In this document: piece by piece, positions 29,631-41,340 of the stretch
Numbering within the stretch: the stretch's first letter is position 1
How the letters are laid out: every line of letters starts with the position of its first letter
DNA from: Tritrichomonas foetus
Lineage: Eukaryota; Parabasalia; Tritrichomonadida; Tritrichomonadidae
DNA length: 41,340 nucleotides
Assembly: GCA_001839685.1 (NCBI GenBank)
Contig: MLAK01000985.1
Span: forward strand, 1-41,340
Reading direction: 5' to 3'
Program-made: the position numbers and the translations under genes
The notes under the pieces: model-generated
The model's input: only the letters and a program-made list of their open reading frames with translations
The model's database searches: none
What the model was told of the DNA's origin: nothing

Positions 29631-29683
29631 TCGTGAACGTTTAAAGTCAAATTAACCAAAAGTGTTCAAGGCAAAACAAGTCG
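29631..29683. repeat. Decayed copy of the 75-bp hairpin family
   Basis: CGTGAACGTTTAAAGTCAAA through AGTGTTCAAGGCAAAACAAG matches the arms and middle of 10203-10277, with substitutions and a deletion of about 12 bp in the loop. The inverted arms are weaker here. Confidence 0.45.
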
Positions 29684-29834
29684 CATTTTGGTTAATATGC
29701 GAGCATGATAATATTATGTATCATCGAAACTTCAACATCTTTCTACGATCTTATAAAATCATTGGTCTTGTGTAGTAACCAATAACTTTTCACCAATATT
29801 GATATATATTACCGTAATCAGAGTATTACGCATT

Positions 29835-29945
29835 ATGATGTATAAATCATTTTTATTGAAAATATAAATTGTTCTTAAGTTGGTGAACTTTTTCTAATAG
29901 ATTAATCATTGTAAAGGAAACTCTGACCTTAATTTGAATCCATGA
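29835..29945 (-). repeat. Dispersed repeat, member 2 (inverted)
   Basis: Inverse match to about 25540-25665. The core GTGAACTTTTTCTAATAGAT is nearly identical, and flanking blocks (AAAATATAAATT, GTTCTTAAG) are alignable with an indel. No terminal structure was found. Confidence 0.4.
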
Positions 29946-30738
29946 AAATGATGATCAATAAATAAATATTATATTGATATGAATCCAGAAGAAAGATGAA
30001 TATCTAGTCTCAATATCAATTTATGTTATTTTCAAGAGAATGATACACTTCTTAATAAACGACATAATTTGGACAATTTTGAAAATTCATAGAAAAAATG
30101 TTTGAGAGATCACATATTCAATCTATTGGCCTTTTTTAAAGAAAAAAAATGACCTTAAATATTGATGATCTTATCAATATCATAAAACTTTTTGTAGTGA
30201 ATTGTAAACAGTATTGAAATAATATCTCAATATGAAAAGATGCCCTTAGAAATTTCTATTATGATTAAATCTTCTTTTTTTCCTCTCATCATGCTAATGG
30301 ATACATCTAATAGCACATGATATCAATATTCACATTACATTATATAAATTAAGTTTGAGAGAAAAGTTAATGATATGAAAATTCATGATATTTTGTTCAT
30401 AATTCATAGAAAATAGATTAAATTTTAGAATTGAATGAATTGATATCTCAAATCCCAAGTTATTTTTTTGATAGAATTTCCATTTTTTCAATTAGAGTTA
30501 AGAAAAATACCTTTTGAAACTTATCACATCATTGGTTTTGTTCTGAAATGGAATATTATTCATTGAAAATTCTGAAGTGATGGTGGAAATATTGTGAAGA
30601 TATTATAAATAAATTGACATATTTTTTTAGAAGATAAATTTATACACCAAAGATAATGAAATTTGTTAAAGAAAAGGTCAATTTTTTCAATAGAGATTTT
30701 GGTGAATTCTCGTTATTGTTGTTAGGGGCGTGTGAAAC

Positions 30739-32694
30739 ATGATGATAAAAACGCACTCGTCTCCTCCAACACGCACAGCAAACATTAAATACGATAGCAG
30801 CAAAGTCAACGCCAATTACAGAGCTTCCATTATTGGAGCCCTTTCACCTCCGACTTATTTAACCCCTCTAAATAATTCATATTTATCCGATCCAGAATGC
30901 ATCAGCTTGAGAAATCGACTTGAAAACGACACTAGCCTTATCAATATCGACGAAACTGTTCTTCAGAAGCTGTTATGCCATTTAACAGAATACGAATCCT
31001 TTCAGGCGTAGAAAGCGGAATATTCAGAAGCCAAAAAGGCACGCGGCTTTTCAGAAATAGTTAGAAATGAATTATATGTTCGCGCCAATCGAAAACAAAG
31101 ACGTGGTTCGGCATCTTACATGGAAATCAAGCAAAATTATAATAACAAATTCTTTCACACAATTCACGAATACGATAAAGAAACCGAAAATAAACGGCAC
31201 AATATATTGAAAAGGCATCAGCAGACTTTAGCCCGCCTTGAAAAAAATTGGACAGAAGAAATGCCTCGCCATTACAGAAAACCATCGCACCGACTTCTCC
31301 AATTGAAGCAGATAGAAAGAAATATGGCTATGAGTGGAGACTATGATAGTGCTAGCTCGATTCATAACGAAGTTGAAAACCTTTTACTTATTGAGCAGCA
31401 GCAACAACAACAAAAATTGATAAATGATTATAGAATTACAAAACAGAAGCTCATTGAAAAGCAGACACGTGAGTTAGAAGTGTTTGAATCTTCTCGCGCA
31501 GACGGAAGAAGAATCATCGAAGCAAGGCACGCTACAGAATTGAATGCGGCATTAAACAGAGATATTGTAATTCAACAGAAACATCGGGACGCAGTCATTC
31601 AGCAAAAACAGACATCTTACAGATGCACCTCACTTCCAAGAAAAGTTGTACCAAAAGCTAATTATTGGAAATGTAAGCATGATACTCTTTTACCACCACT
31701 TTTGCCACCAAATGATCCACAAATTGCTGATGAAGAAGAAAGAAAAAGAAAAGAGGCAATTCGGCTTCGTGAAGAACATAAAAAGAGAAGAGAAGAAGAA
31801 GAAAGAAGAAGAAACGAAATGATTCAACAGAATATTTTGAAACAACAACAAGAATACGAAAATCGGCAAACGAACCAGAAAAGGAACCCTTCAGTTTCAA
31901 ACATCAAAAGCAAAAAAATTGACCATGAAATTCACAAGTCAAATGCCTTATCTTCAACTCTTCAAAATCCTGACGACACTAGCCTTAAAAATGAAAAGAA
32001 TATCGAGAGCACACCAATCAAAGATTCAAACAATAATGAAGCCGATAGCAAGAATGACTCAATAAGTCAACAGAATAATGTTGTTAATTCTGAACCTCAG
32101 TTTAGTAATGATTTGAGTAAACTATTAAACTATGGAAATCCTCAACCATCAAATGCCCAAACAAAAACGGAAATAAGTAAACTTGAAATTCAAGAAATCG
32201 AAATCAATGATAACTACAGTGATGATGATGACGATGACGAAAATAATGAAAATAGTGTTGAGCATGACTGGCAACCAAAAAGCCAAGTTCACACAAGCAG
32301 AATGAAGAAAGTGCTTTCACAGCGTGACAGTATAGTTTTTGAAAATATATCATTCAATGACATCCAAGAATTAAATGTTCAACCATCACATTCAACACCT
32401 ATAATTGGTCATGGTTCAAACAAGTGGTCACGACGTTATGGTCATTACGGAAGCGGTACAATGTCAAGTGATCATTTTAATTTTTCGTCTCACAGTTCAA
32501 TGTCATCATGTGAATTAGATCGAGAAGTTCTTTCTGTTGAACCTGATTCTGATTTCACTTTGATTTTACCTTTTGATTCATTCAAACTTTCAAGAATGCA
32601 GGATAATTCTGTTTTATCACAGGTTCCATCAGAGATTGACATATCGCAGTATAAAACTGTCGATTTGCTCAACGATTATTGCGGATCAACTTAA
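30739..32694 (+). pseudogene. Coiled-coil protein gene interrupted by one TAG
   Basis: A single reading frame of 652 codons from ATG 30739 to TAA 32694, broken only by TAG at 31009-31011 (codon 91). Coding sequence continues directly after the stop (KAEYSEAKKARGF...), so the two parts are one gene. After a Ser/Pro-rich N-terminus comes a helical unit (YESFQA-stop-KAEYSEAKKA), then a long coiled coil including a Gln tract, and from about codon 340 a disordered Asn/Ser/Asp-rich tail with a run of Asp codons. The layout and coiled-coil pattern match the gene at 17081, so the two are paralogues. If real, the stop leaves a 90-residue product. Translation could restart at M (31120), giving 524 residues. 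Function unknown. Confidence 0.65.
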
Positions 32695-32783
32695 CTCTTA
32701 TAATTGTTTTTAAATTAATATCTTAGAATTATGTTTCTTTATTTATATATTTTTTTCATTTGTCTCAAATGATTTCTGAACAG

Positions 32784-32868
32784 CATCCTATGATTGTTTA
32801 CATCCTATGATTGTTTACATCTTATGATTGTTTACATCTTATGATTGTTAACATCATGTGATTGTTAA
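32784..32868 (+). repeat. 17-bp minisatellite, 5 copies
   Basis: Unit CATCCTATGATTGTTTA at 32784, 32801, 32818, 32835 and 32852. Later units drift (CTT for CCT, GTTAA for GTTTA). It lies between the interrupted coiled-coil gene and the SHIPPO gene, about 110 bp upstream of the latter's likely start. Confidence 0.9.
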
Positions 32869-32981
32869 CAATAAATTTAGATTGGATAATCGAGAAAACG
32901 CGTAAATTCTATTATTCTCATTTTTGAATGAATATGGCTATTTATGTACACAAAAATATTTTACATTTGTACGTTATTTCA

Positions 32982-34172
32982 ATGGTGTTTTCGACTTTCT
33001 CTCGTGGTAAAAGGAAAGATGAATCACCTGGACCCGCAAATTATAACATTCCCGCTCCCTTCGGTAGTGGCCCGCATTATACATTAAAAGGAAGACCAAA
33101 AGAAAAACCGCCCGATCCAGAACCAGCGATTATCAAAATGCCTTCGACTTTAGTTTATCGAACAACCACATTTGGCTATCGTCCTCGCGAAAAAGAAATA
33201 GAAGTAACACCCGGACCAGAAAACGCAGTCGCCATCAAATTCGGGACAGAAGGAAAAAAATATAGTTTTCGAATCAAACATTTTGAACCGCCAAATGAAA
33301 ATCCAAGTCCGGCCGATTACACAATATCTCGAGAATTCCCAGGACCAAAACAAACAATATCTTCTGGTAAAAGAACGGATTTCGTTGATCCAAATATTAT
33401 CGCGCCACCTGGTGTTTATGATCTTCCTGTTCTTTTCCAGAAGCATAAAGATCTAACTATCGGTAACTTTATTCCATTACCAGAACCCGAAAGAAACGGC
33501 CCAGGTCCTGCAAAATATATTGCGAAGACAACAATCGGCCAAGACACGCCCCATTACTCAGTTCCGAAGGGACCACGTGATGCTAAACCAAATGACAACC
33601 CGGGACCAGCTGACTACCAGCGAATTAGGCCACTCACGAGCGAATCAAAAATTGCAACGATGATGAAGCATCGAACCAAACTTCCACAACCTGACCTTTG
33701 TGATTACCCCTATCATAAATACCCGGGCTGCATTTCACCTAGGAAATTCACTCATGGCGTTCGGCCAAAAACTTCATACGAAACAATGTCGCCTGGCCCA
33801 ATCTATGACAAAAAACCGGCAATTGAATATCGCCCAATTTCTATTGGAAATAGAATTAAATATAAGAATCCACTTGATGATAACCCTTCACCGGCCGATT
33901 ATTACTCAACAGAAATAACACCGAAAGAAATGCCGTTTTGCGGATTTTACGGTCCAACTGACAGGGCGCCCGTCGATCTTGAGAAAGAAAAGAAGAAACC
34001 TGGTCCTGGCTATTATGAAGAAAAAGGACAATTCGAAGTGTTCAGAAAAGGATATTACTTTACATCTAGAGATATGGACGATTTTATTCCAGACACAGAT
34101 GGAAACTTCATTGGACAGATTTCATCACTTGGTGGACCCAAATATACAATTGGAAGCAAAGATGCTTACTAA
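32982..34172 (+). CDS. SHIPPO/STPGR-repeat protein
   Basis: A 396-residue protein rich in Pro, Gly and Tyr with many sperm-tail PG-rich (STPGR/SHIPPO) repeats: SPGPANYNIP, NPSPADYTIS, APPGVYDLPV, NGPGPAKYIA, NPGPADYQR, NPSPADYYST, KPGPGYYEE. Such proteins (ODF3/CIMAP, and many in flagellates) associate with microtubules, often as microtubule inner proteins of axonemes. I chose ATG 32982 (MVFSTFSRGKRK) because SHIPPO proteins commonly start with a similar short FTRG-type stretch; an upstream ATG at 32928 would add 18 hydrophobic residues with no counterpart. There is no membrane segment. A role in flagella or the axostyle is an inference from the family. Confidence 0.85.
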   Translation: MVFSTFSRGKRKDESPGPANYNIPAPFGSGPHYTLKGRPKEKPPDPEPAIIKMPSTLVYRTTTFGYRPREKEIEVTPGPENAVAIKFGTEGKKYSFRIKHFEPPNENPSPADYTISREFPGPKQTISSGKRTDFVDPNIIAPPGVYDLPVLFQKHKDLTIGNFIPLPEPERNGPGPAKYIAKTTIGQDTPHYSVPKGPRDAKPNDNPGPADYQRIRPLTSESKIATMMKHRTKLPQPDLCDYPYHKYPGCISPRKFTHGVRPKTSYETMSPGPIYDKKPAIEYRPISIGNRIKYKNPLDDNPSPADYYSTEITPKEMPFCGFYGPTDRAPVDLEKEKKKPGPGYYEEKGQFEVFRKGYYFTSRDMDDFIPDTDGNFIGQISSLGGPKYTIGSKDAY

Positions 34173-34887
34173 TTCTAGATTGAATTCATTATTCATGATA
34201 TAAATAAAATGTTTGTACTTTATTGTCATTGTAAAAAACGCATTATTTATGCAGATTGTAAGGATTTCTCGAATATCGTGAAGTTGTCATATAAATTATT
34301 AAAATTGCCTGATGCGCTTCTAATTATTTACTGAGAATAGTTTGAATCATAAGATAGAAATAGGTTCGAAGAATCAAATAATCATTATTTCTTGCTCAAA
34401 CTGATTTCAATCGAGATAGGTAATTTTTTGCGAAACTCAATCAAAACCAATTGGTAAGACCACAGTCAACTGAATGGCATAAAATCCTGCCAATTGTCTG
34501 GCAATACAAGTAAATTTTTGATTCATTGGATTAATCATTTCATCAGAACCATGTCTTTTAATCCGATAGCTATCATACTTTCTCGAATTCATAAACTTGA
34601 TAGCGGTATATTAGGGATTGAAAAGTTTGGAAAATAAACATGGTGGGTCAAACATTAATATTTCAATGGAACAGTTCATGGATGAATTGAGGTCACTTAG
34701 CCTCTTCGAAGTAAAATTTTTGGCCGATATTGTTGAAGCTCTTTTCTAAATATACAATAATTGTTTATCTCTAGAAATTTAATATGTAAATCATATTTAT
34801 GCTAATTATACGATATATGACTTCAAAAACAATAAAAACAAAGTGAGAGAAATATACTTTATCATATATTAAAAAGAATTATAAACA
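34173..34887. other. Spacer between convergent genes
   Basis: About 715 bp, AT-rich, between the stops of the SHIPPO and RIO1 genes. No open frame, RNA gene or repeat was recognised. AATAAAATG at 34203-34211 may serve 3'-end formation of the SHIPPO transcript. Confidence 0.5.
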
Positions 34888-36336
34888 CTATTTTGCGTTT
34901 GGATGGGCTCTTCTATATTGTTTCCTCTTCAACACCTTTGATTTCTTTGTTTTCCTTTTCTCTCTTCTGGCTTCTTTTAGTTGCTTTTTCATCTGCTTCC
35001 ATTCATCTTTAGAAAAGTTCTTTCGATCAAAGGATTTTTTGAGAATACTTTTTTCTTCATCGTCTTCTTCCTCCTCTTCTTCTTCTTCACCATCTTCATT
35101 TTTAGCTTTCTTTTTCTTATTCTTATTTTTATGTTTTTCGACAACAGTGACGATTTCTGATTGTTCAATAACATAAAAGTCTTCTTCTTCATCGAAGTCT
35201 TCTTCTTCGAAATCGATTTCATCGAGAAGGTCGCCTTCATAAGGTGCGAGTTCTGATGGTACAATTCCCGTAAGTGCCCCATGAAGTGCTGCACTTGAAT
35301 AATCTCCTTCTTCAAGATCCATAATTTCAATATCTGGATCAGTAACTTGGTCAAGTCTTTGTGGAATGAAAACATTTGTGAATTCATCAACACTCATGTC
35401 TTCATCCATTTGTCTAATTTCGTTAAGGACCCAATCAGCGTCTGTGACGAGTTCTTGCTCAACCACAAATTCAAAAGATCTCATTAATGGTGCTGTTTTC
35501 ACGCCAACGCTTTGGAAGAATTTTGTAATGACGGCAATGTCGTTTCGAAGGAAAATCGTCGAGTTTACATTATCATGCTCAACAGCTTGGCCGACATCAA
35601 TGAAGATCGCACGTTTGTCTCGAACCAGAATGTTATATTCGGACAAATCCGCATGAACAAGATTACATTTATGATAAACATCACGCATGTTAAACATGAT
35701 TTGTTTATACAATGAATCATAATCTTCTTTTTCAAGCCTAACGTCACGCAGCAAAGGCGCTGGAAGCTCATTTTGTGTAATAAGCTCCATGAAAATGATG
35801 TTGCTTTTTACGAGAAGTGGCCTGGGTGATGGGATTCCTTGTCGGTAATATCTCGACAAATTTCGAAATTCCTTTTCCGCCCATAAAATGACACTTTTTC
35901 TGGAGTTTCGAGAACCGGCTTTATGCTGGAACCTCATTTCACCACTAACATAACGGTCGCGGTCTTTGAATTTGAGTATGCATGTTTTGTAAATTTTTAC
36001 GGCGAATTCTTTTGGCCAATCTGCTGGCGCATTTTCACCTTTGATTCCAATGTAAACGTTTCCTTCTTTACCAGTGGAAATGCAGCCGTTGATTTCTTCG
36101 AGAATTTTTGATTTCAATAACTTGAATAAAATGGTTTTCGTGCGGTTATCAAGAACTTGTTCTTCAGTTCGGCGATAGTCTTTTCCGGGTTTAAGTCCTT
36201 TTCTTTTTAAGTCGTCGTTTACGATTCTGTTTCGAATGACATCAACGTTTCTATCGGGATTGATTTCTAAATGCATGTGGCTTCGTAATTGGTCGGTAAG
36301 CTTTTCTGTATGTTTGTCATGTCCGTAATCATCCAT
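34888..36336 (-). CDS. RIO1: RIO1 atypical serine/threonine kinase
   Basis: A 482-residue protein with the complete RIO1 signature: the nucleotide loop STGKEGNVY (87-95), the ATP-binding Lys114 in FAVKIYKTCILKFKDRDRYV, the catalytic loop LVHADLSEYN (Asp230, Asn235) and the metal-binding IDVGQ (Asp247). RIO1 acts in late cytoplasmic maturation of the 40S ribosomal subunit. The C-terminal 130 residues are an acidic stretch (EEEDFDEEEDF, a Glu run) followed by a very basic tail (REKRKTKKSK...), as in eukaryotic RIO1, where this part guides pre-40S binding and localisation. The RIO1-specific KTCILKFKDRDRYV block separates it from RIO2. The start ATG is at 36336; the stop is TAG. It lies downstream of Cpn60 on the same strand, 381 bp away. 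Confidence 0.93.
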   Translation of the reverse strand: MDDYGHDKHTEKLTDQLRSHMHLEINPDRNVDVIRNRIVNDDLKRKGLKPGKDYRRTEEQVLDNRTKTILFKLLKSKILEEINGCISTGKEGNVYIGIKGENAPADWPKEFAVKIYKTCILKFKDRDRYVSGEMRFQHKAGSRNSRKSVILWAEKEFRNLSRYYRQGIPSPRPLLVKSNIIFMELITQNELPAPLLRDVRLEKEDYDSLYKQIMFNMRDVYHKCNLVHADLSEYNILVRDKRAIFIDVGQAVEHDNVNSTIFLRNDIAVITKFFQSVGVKTAPLMRSFEFVVEQELVTDADWVLNEIRQMDEDMSVDEFTNVFIPQRLDQVTDPDIEIMDLEEGDYSSAALHGALTGIVPSELAPYEGDLLDEIDFEEEDFDEEEDFYVIEQSEIVTVVEKHKNKNKKKKAKNEDGEEEEEEEEDDEEKSILKKSFDRKNFSKDEWKQMKKQLKEARREKRKTKKSKVLKRKQYRRAHPNAK

Positions 36337-36717
36337 GTCTTAAAATATAGCGAATATGAAAATAGATTTTCACCAAAATCTTGGTCGACCTAAAATCATT
36401 TGTGTAAACTATTCAAATAAAAACCTTTAATCATTCAAAAACTAGGTGGTTCTGAAATATGATGTAAAAAATTGATTTTTGTGGCATTATTCGGTCAGTA
36501 TTTCACTTCACATGATAATCACATTGCGAATAGATGCATCACCAAATGAAACATTCACTGACATGAAACAGAGTCTAGTCGAGAATGTTGTAGGCTGCTT
36601 GCATTTCAAGGAAAATCACCGCAAGAATTTGTCTGTTTATTTTCATTCAAGTGAAGAAACAAATCATTGTAAAAAAATCAATTTAATTGGAAATATGATT
36701 TATAGTTAATGAAGTGT
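36337..36717. other. Spacer between Cpn60 and RIO1
   Basis: These 381 bp hold the promoter of the RIO1 gene (minus strand) and the 3' flank of Cpn60. TCATAT about 24 nt before the RIO1 ATG fits the initiator consensus. A short plus-strand open frame inside is not ATG-initiated and looks spurious. Confidence 0.45.
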
Positions 36718-39015
<2,298 letters not shown>

Positions 39016-39777
39016 ATGATTAAAAATAGCCAAAGCAAAAAGCCTGCAATCTTCATTTTCGGGTGGCTTGGCGCCAAAGAATACAACATGGAAAAAATCA
39101 AAAAATTCTATTCAGGAATCGACGCAGATTTATTTTCGATAATTCAATCTCCACTCTCTTTACTTAACGTTAAACAAGACAAATCACTCGACCATTTGTA
39201 CGAAAAAGCAGTTGACCGACCAGTAGTTTGCCATGTTTTCTCTTTAAATGGCGCGTCTTCATTTTATAAGTCGCTAACAACCGATAATTTAATACTAAAA
39301 CCGAGATTAAATATTAAAGGACTTATATTCGATTGTACACCTGGCCATATAAATCGGCCACTTTATCACAGAGCCTTTTCCAACGCAATGTTTCCAAAAT
39401 CACCAAAAATTAACAAAGTGGCATCAACAATTTTGACACCGGTTTTTGATGTTTTTCTTCTTTTCGCAAACAAACATCGAAAGGTATCTAAAAAACAAGT
39501 TGATCAACTGTATAAGCATCCTTTTAGATATCCAACTCTTGCTATAACATCGAAAAAAGACGATTTAATTCCTTATCAAGATGTTCTTGAGTATGCCGAA
39601 AATTTGAAGAACACTGGGACTGCTGTTCAAACGTGCGTCTTTGAGAATTCTACTCATGTTAAAGCCTACCACGACCATAGAGAATTTTACTCAAAAATGG
39701 TGAGTGATTTCGCAAAAACTTGCTTTGAAAGTCCAGATCAAATCAAAACCAAAGATATTATTATAAATGATGTATAA
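39016..39777 (+). CDS. TMEM53/DUF829-family alpha/beta-hydrolase-like protein
   Basis: A 253-residue protein of the TMEM53 (DUF829) family, which has an alpha/beta-hydrolase fold. Visible marks are the N-terminal IFIFGWLGAKEYNMEKIKKF, the nucleophile-elbow region CHVFSLNGASSFY (the Ser is in FSLNGA), GLIFDCTPG, SKKDDLIPYQD, and the late STHVKAYHDHREFY with the candidate catalytic His. Length fits the family. No clear membrane helix is seen, although ILTPVFDVFLLF is hydrophobic. In animals TMEM53 sits in the nuclear envelope; the substrate of the protist proteins is unknown. The start is supported by the initiator six bases upstream. Confidence 0.85.
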   Translation: MIKNSQSKKPAIFIFGWLGAKEYNMEKIKKFYSGIDADLFSIIQSPLSLLNVKQDKSLDHLYEKAVDRPVVCHVFSLNGASSFYKSLTTDNLILKPRLNIKGLIFDCTPGHINRPLYHRAFSNAMFPKSPKINKVASTILTPVFDVFLLFANKHRKVSKKQVDQLYKHPFRYPTLAITSKKDDLIPYQDVLEYAENLKNTGTAVQTCVFENSTHVKAYHDHREFYSKMVSDFAKTCFESPDQIKTKDIIINDV

Positions 39778-39886
39778 TTTTATTGTATTATATGAAAAAT
39801 AAACATTTGTTAGTTCTCTTTTTAATCATTTCATTATTGGCTAGAGGTATTTTTGAATGAAGTTATGATTATTATAATGAATTTAT

Positions 39887-40080
39887 GAAAGTTATATTGA
39901 AGACATTAAAATTATCATGAAGACATGAAAGTTATCATGAAGACATGAAAGTTATCATGAAGACATGAAAGTTATAATGAGGACATTAAAGTTATAATGA
40001 GGACATTAAAGTTATCATAAAGACATTAAAGTTATAATTAAGATATGAAAGTTATCAAGAATTTATGAAAGTTATAATGA
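39887..40080 (+). repeat. 20-bp minisatellite, about 10 copies
   Basis: Unit GAAAGTTATCATGAAGACAT, starting at 39887 and every 20 bp to 40067, with drift among units (TAAAG for GAAAG, ATGAGG for ATGAAG). It lies about 110 bp downstream of the TMEM53-like stop and in the convergent spacer before the next minus-strand gene. Confidence 0.93.
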
Positions 40081-40297
40081 TATTAGTTTATTGTTTTGGC
40101 TCCTGTTGATGGATATATATTTGGAGCATCACATAAAGCTGTTATTCTATTCATACATTATGTAATTTTTTTCTTTGTTGTCTAAGAGATAAGTCCTATT
40201 TGGCAGAATAGGAAGAAAGTAATTCTTGGATATGATAGATTTGGAAATGAGCAAGAATTTATTTTCAAATCGTACATTTTATTATTATTTCAGAAAC

Positions 40298-40990
40298 TTA
40301 ATCATCACCAATGTCAAAGTTGTCACTATCCAAATGAATGCTACTATCACTATGAGAAGGTGAGTTTGGTTCATTATTATTCGTGTCTTCAAATTCAATG
40401 TCCAAATCTTCATCACCAAAATCATCAGCGATTTCTTCGTTACTTTGATTTGGAATTGAATTTTTTGTTATAGCCGATGGCTGAGTTAAAAACGCAGGAG
40501 CATCTTCAGATTTGTCATCTGAATCATTATTTTCATCGATTTCTCCCTGTTCCCCAATTTCACGTAAAAATTCGTTAAGTTTATATGAAAACTTAGCTTC
40601 TTCATTCGTGGGTCGAAATTCCAACACGTTTTCGAAATCTGTGGAATCGCCTTCATAGTCTGGAATATCAACTGGATGAGGTAACGGATTTGATGGATTG
40701 TCAAATTCTAAATCGATTATTTTAAGGGTTTCGTCACAAAAGTTTTCTTTGAGATAAGTTGTGACGATTTTGTAGGCCATATTCCATTGATCAAATTGAG
40801 AGTGGTCAACAATGCGCGGTTGCATTGAAGAAAACCAGTGATTTTGAGAGCCAACGACTTCGTGCGCAATCATTGATACAAATATTGCTCTTTCTTTGTT
40901 ATTAACTCCACATTTTTCGATATAATCTGGCGCTTCGTCTAATATTTTTTGTCTGTCCTCAGGCGAGAGTGACTTCGCTTTTTTCGACAT
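40298..40990 (-). CDS. Acidic protein, family unknown
   Basis: A 230-residue protein from the first in-frame ATG (40990, MSKKAKSLSPEDRQ); the frame is open further upstream only without ATG. The N-terminal 100 residues look folded and helical, and YKIVTTYLKENFCDETLKII loosely resembles a LisH-type or FOP/BART-type helical module, though too weakly to assign. From about residue 140 the chain is disordered and strongly acidic (NNDSDDKSEDAP, DDFGDEDLDIEFED), ending in SDNFDIGDD. There is no signal peptide or membrane segment. Function unknown. Confidence 0.65.
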   Translation of the reverse strand: MSKKAKSLSPEDRQKILDEAPDYIEKCGVNNKERAIFVSMIAHEVVGSQNHWFSSMQPRIVDHSQFDQWNMAYKIVTTYLKENFCDETLKIIDLEFDNPSNPLPHPVDIPDYEGDSTDFENVLEFRPTNEEAKFSYKLNEFLREIGEQGEIDENNDSDDKSEDAPAFLTQPSAITKNSIPNQSNEEIADDFGDEDLDIEFEDTNNNEPNSPSHSDSSIHLDSDNFDIGDD

Positions 40991-41340
40991 GGAAATAATT
41001 ATGATTTTTTGAAAATGTACGTTTAATTTTATTTTTTCAGAATAAACAATCTTAACTTCCAATTCAGAAAAAAGTGCTTTCCATTGCAGTTTTATTAATG
41101 ATTATTTATATTATGTCCATAATATATTACATTTATGTAATGAATCTTATATATTTGTATTTTTCTTATTTTTCAAATGAATCGTTTCATCCATCAAAGC
41201 CAAACATTTGTTTTATTTTGCTATAATCATTATAATCATTCTGTAATATGAAATACTAATAAACTGTATTTCTGTTTATCACTTTATTCATATTTAAACT
41301 TTCTTCGCCTCCTATATGAAAGGTTTACAAAATGGTCCCC
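40991..41340. other. Right-end spacer
   Basis: About 350 bp, AT-rich, upstream of the acidic-protein gene and running off the window. No gene or repeat was recognised apart from a doubled ATAATCATT near 41223-41241. Confidence 0.4.

Larger units (their letters stand above)
29012..30738. other. Long spacer, non-coding
   Basis: About 1.7 kb with no credible ATG-initiated gene. It contains a decayed relative of the 75-bp hairpin (29631-29683) and a member of a dispersed inverted repeat (about 29835-29945). A short coding-like run around 29455-29550 (frame with NKNAEVTRCKHSFEREW) ends in TAA and may be a gene scrap. Confidence 0.5.

Noticed and set aside
29134..29636. 80- and 61-codon frames downstream of the surface gene
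   Set aside because: No conserved pattern, and the composition is that of the surrounding spacer.

Overview
The window looks like draft nuclear DNA of a parabasalid protist, most likely a trichomonad close to Tritrichomonas. This rests on five things: very AT-rich spacers with mostly single-exon genes; TCATTT initiator-like motifs a few bases upstream of ATGs; one spliceosomal intron with trichomonad signals (GTATGT ... ACTAATACACAG); a Cpn60 with a short Arg/Ser presequence of the hydrogenosomal type; and BspA-like, SHIPPO and charged coiled-coil proteins. The genus is an inference. Four single N bases (2461, 2493, 19029, 21244) and one homopolymer-associated duplication show that this is an unfinished assembly.

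Layout. Positions 1-2670 hold no gene. They contain two degenerate 21-bp-phased arrays in opposite orientation and a 947-bp element with 18-bp terminal inverted repeats and an 8-bp target duplication. Then come a UPF1-like helicase (+), a single-pass membrane protein (-), a coiled-coil protein (+), an eIF4A-like DEAD-box helicase (+), a lysine-rich protein (+), a CAMK-type kinase gene with an intron and two in-frame stops (+), a BspA-like fragment (-), a SNIP1/Pml1-like FHA protein (-) diverging from a coiled-coil gene with no ATG (+), and a PPP phosphatase (-). From about 20.2 to 27.6 kb the DNA is accessory: a ubiquitin-hydrolase remnant, two 1,096-bp copies of one transposable element each with its own perfect 8-bp target duplication, a small MITE and other inverted repeats. 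The second copy ends 49 bp before the start codon of a surface protein built from a duplicated domain. The last third holds a coiled-coil gene broken by one TAG, a SHIPPO-repeat protein, RIO1 kinase, hydrogenosomal Cpn60, a TMEM53/DUF829 protein and an acidic protein.

The genes are mostly housekeeping functions: RNA surveillance and splicing (UPF1, SNIP1-like), translation and ribosome maturation (eIF4A-like, RIO1), organelle folding (Cpn60), signalling (kinase, phosphatase) and cytoskeletal or coiled-coil proteins. They form no operon. The most notable material is the non-autonomous 8-bp-TSD elements, the insertion at a surface-gene promoter, and a set of genes each damaged at a single codon. 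I found no evidence for a new multi-gene system.
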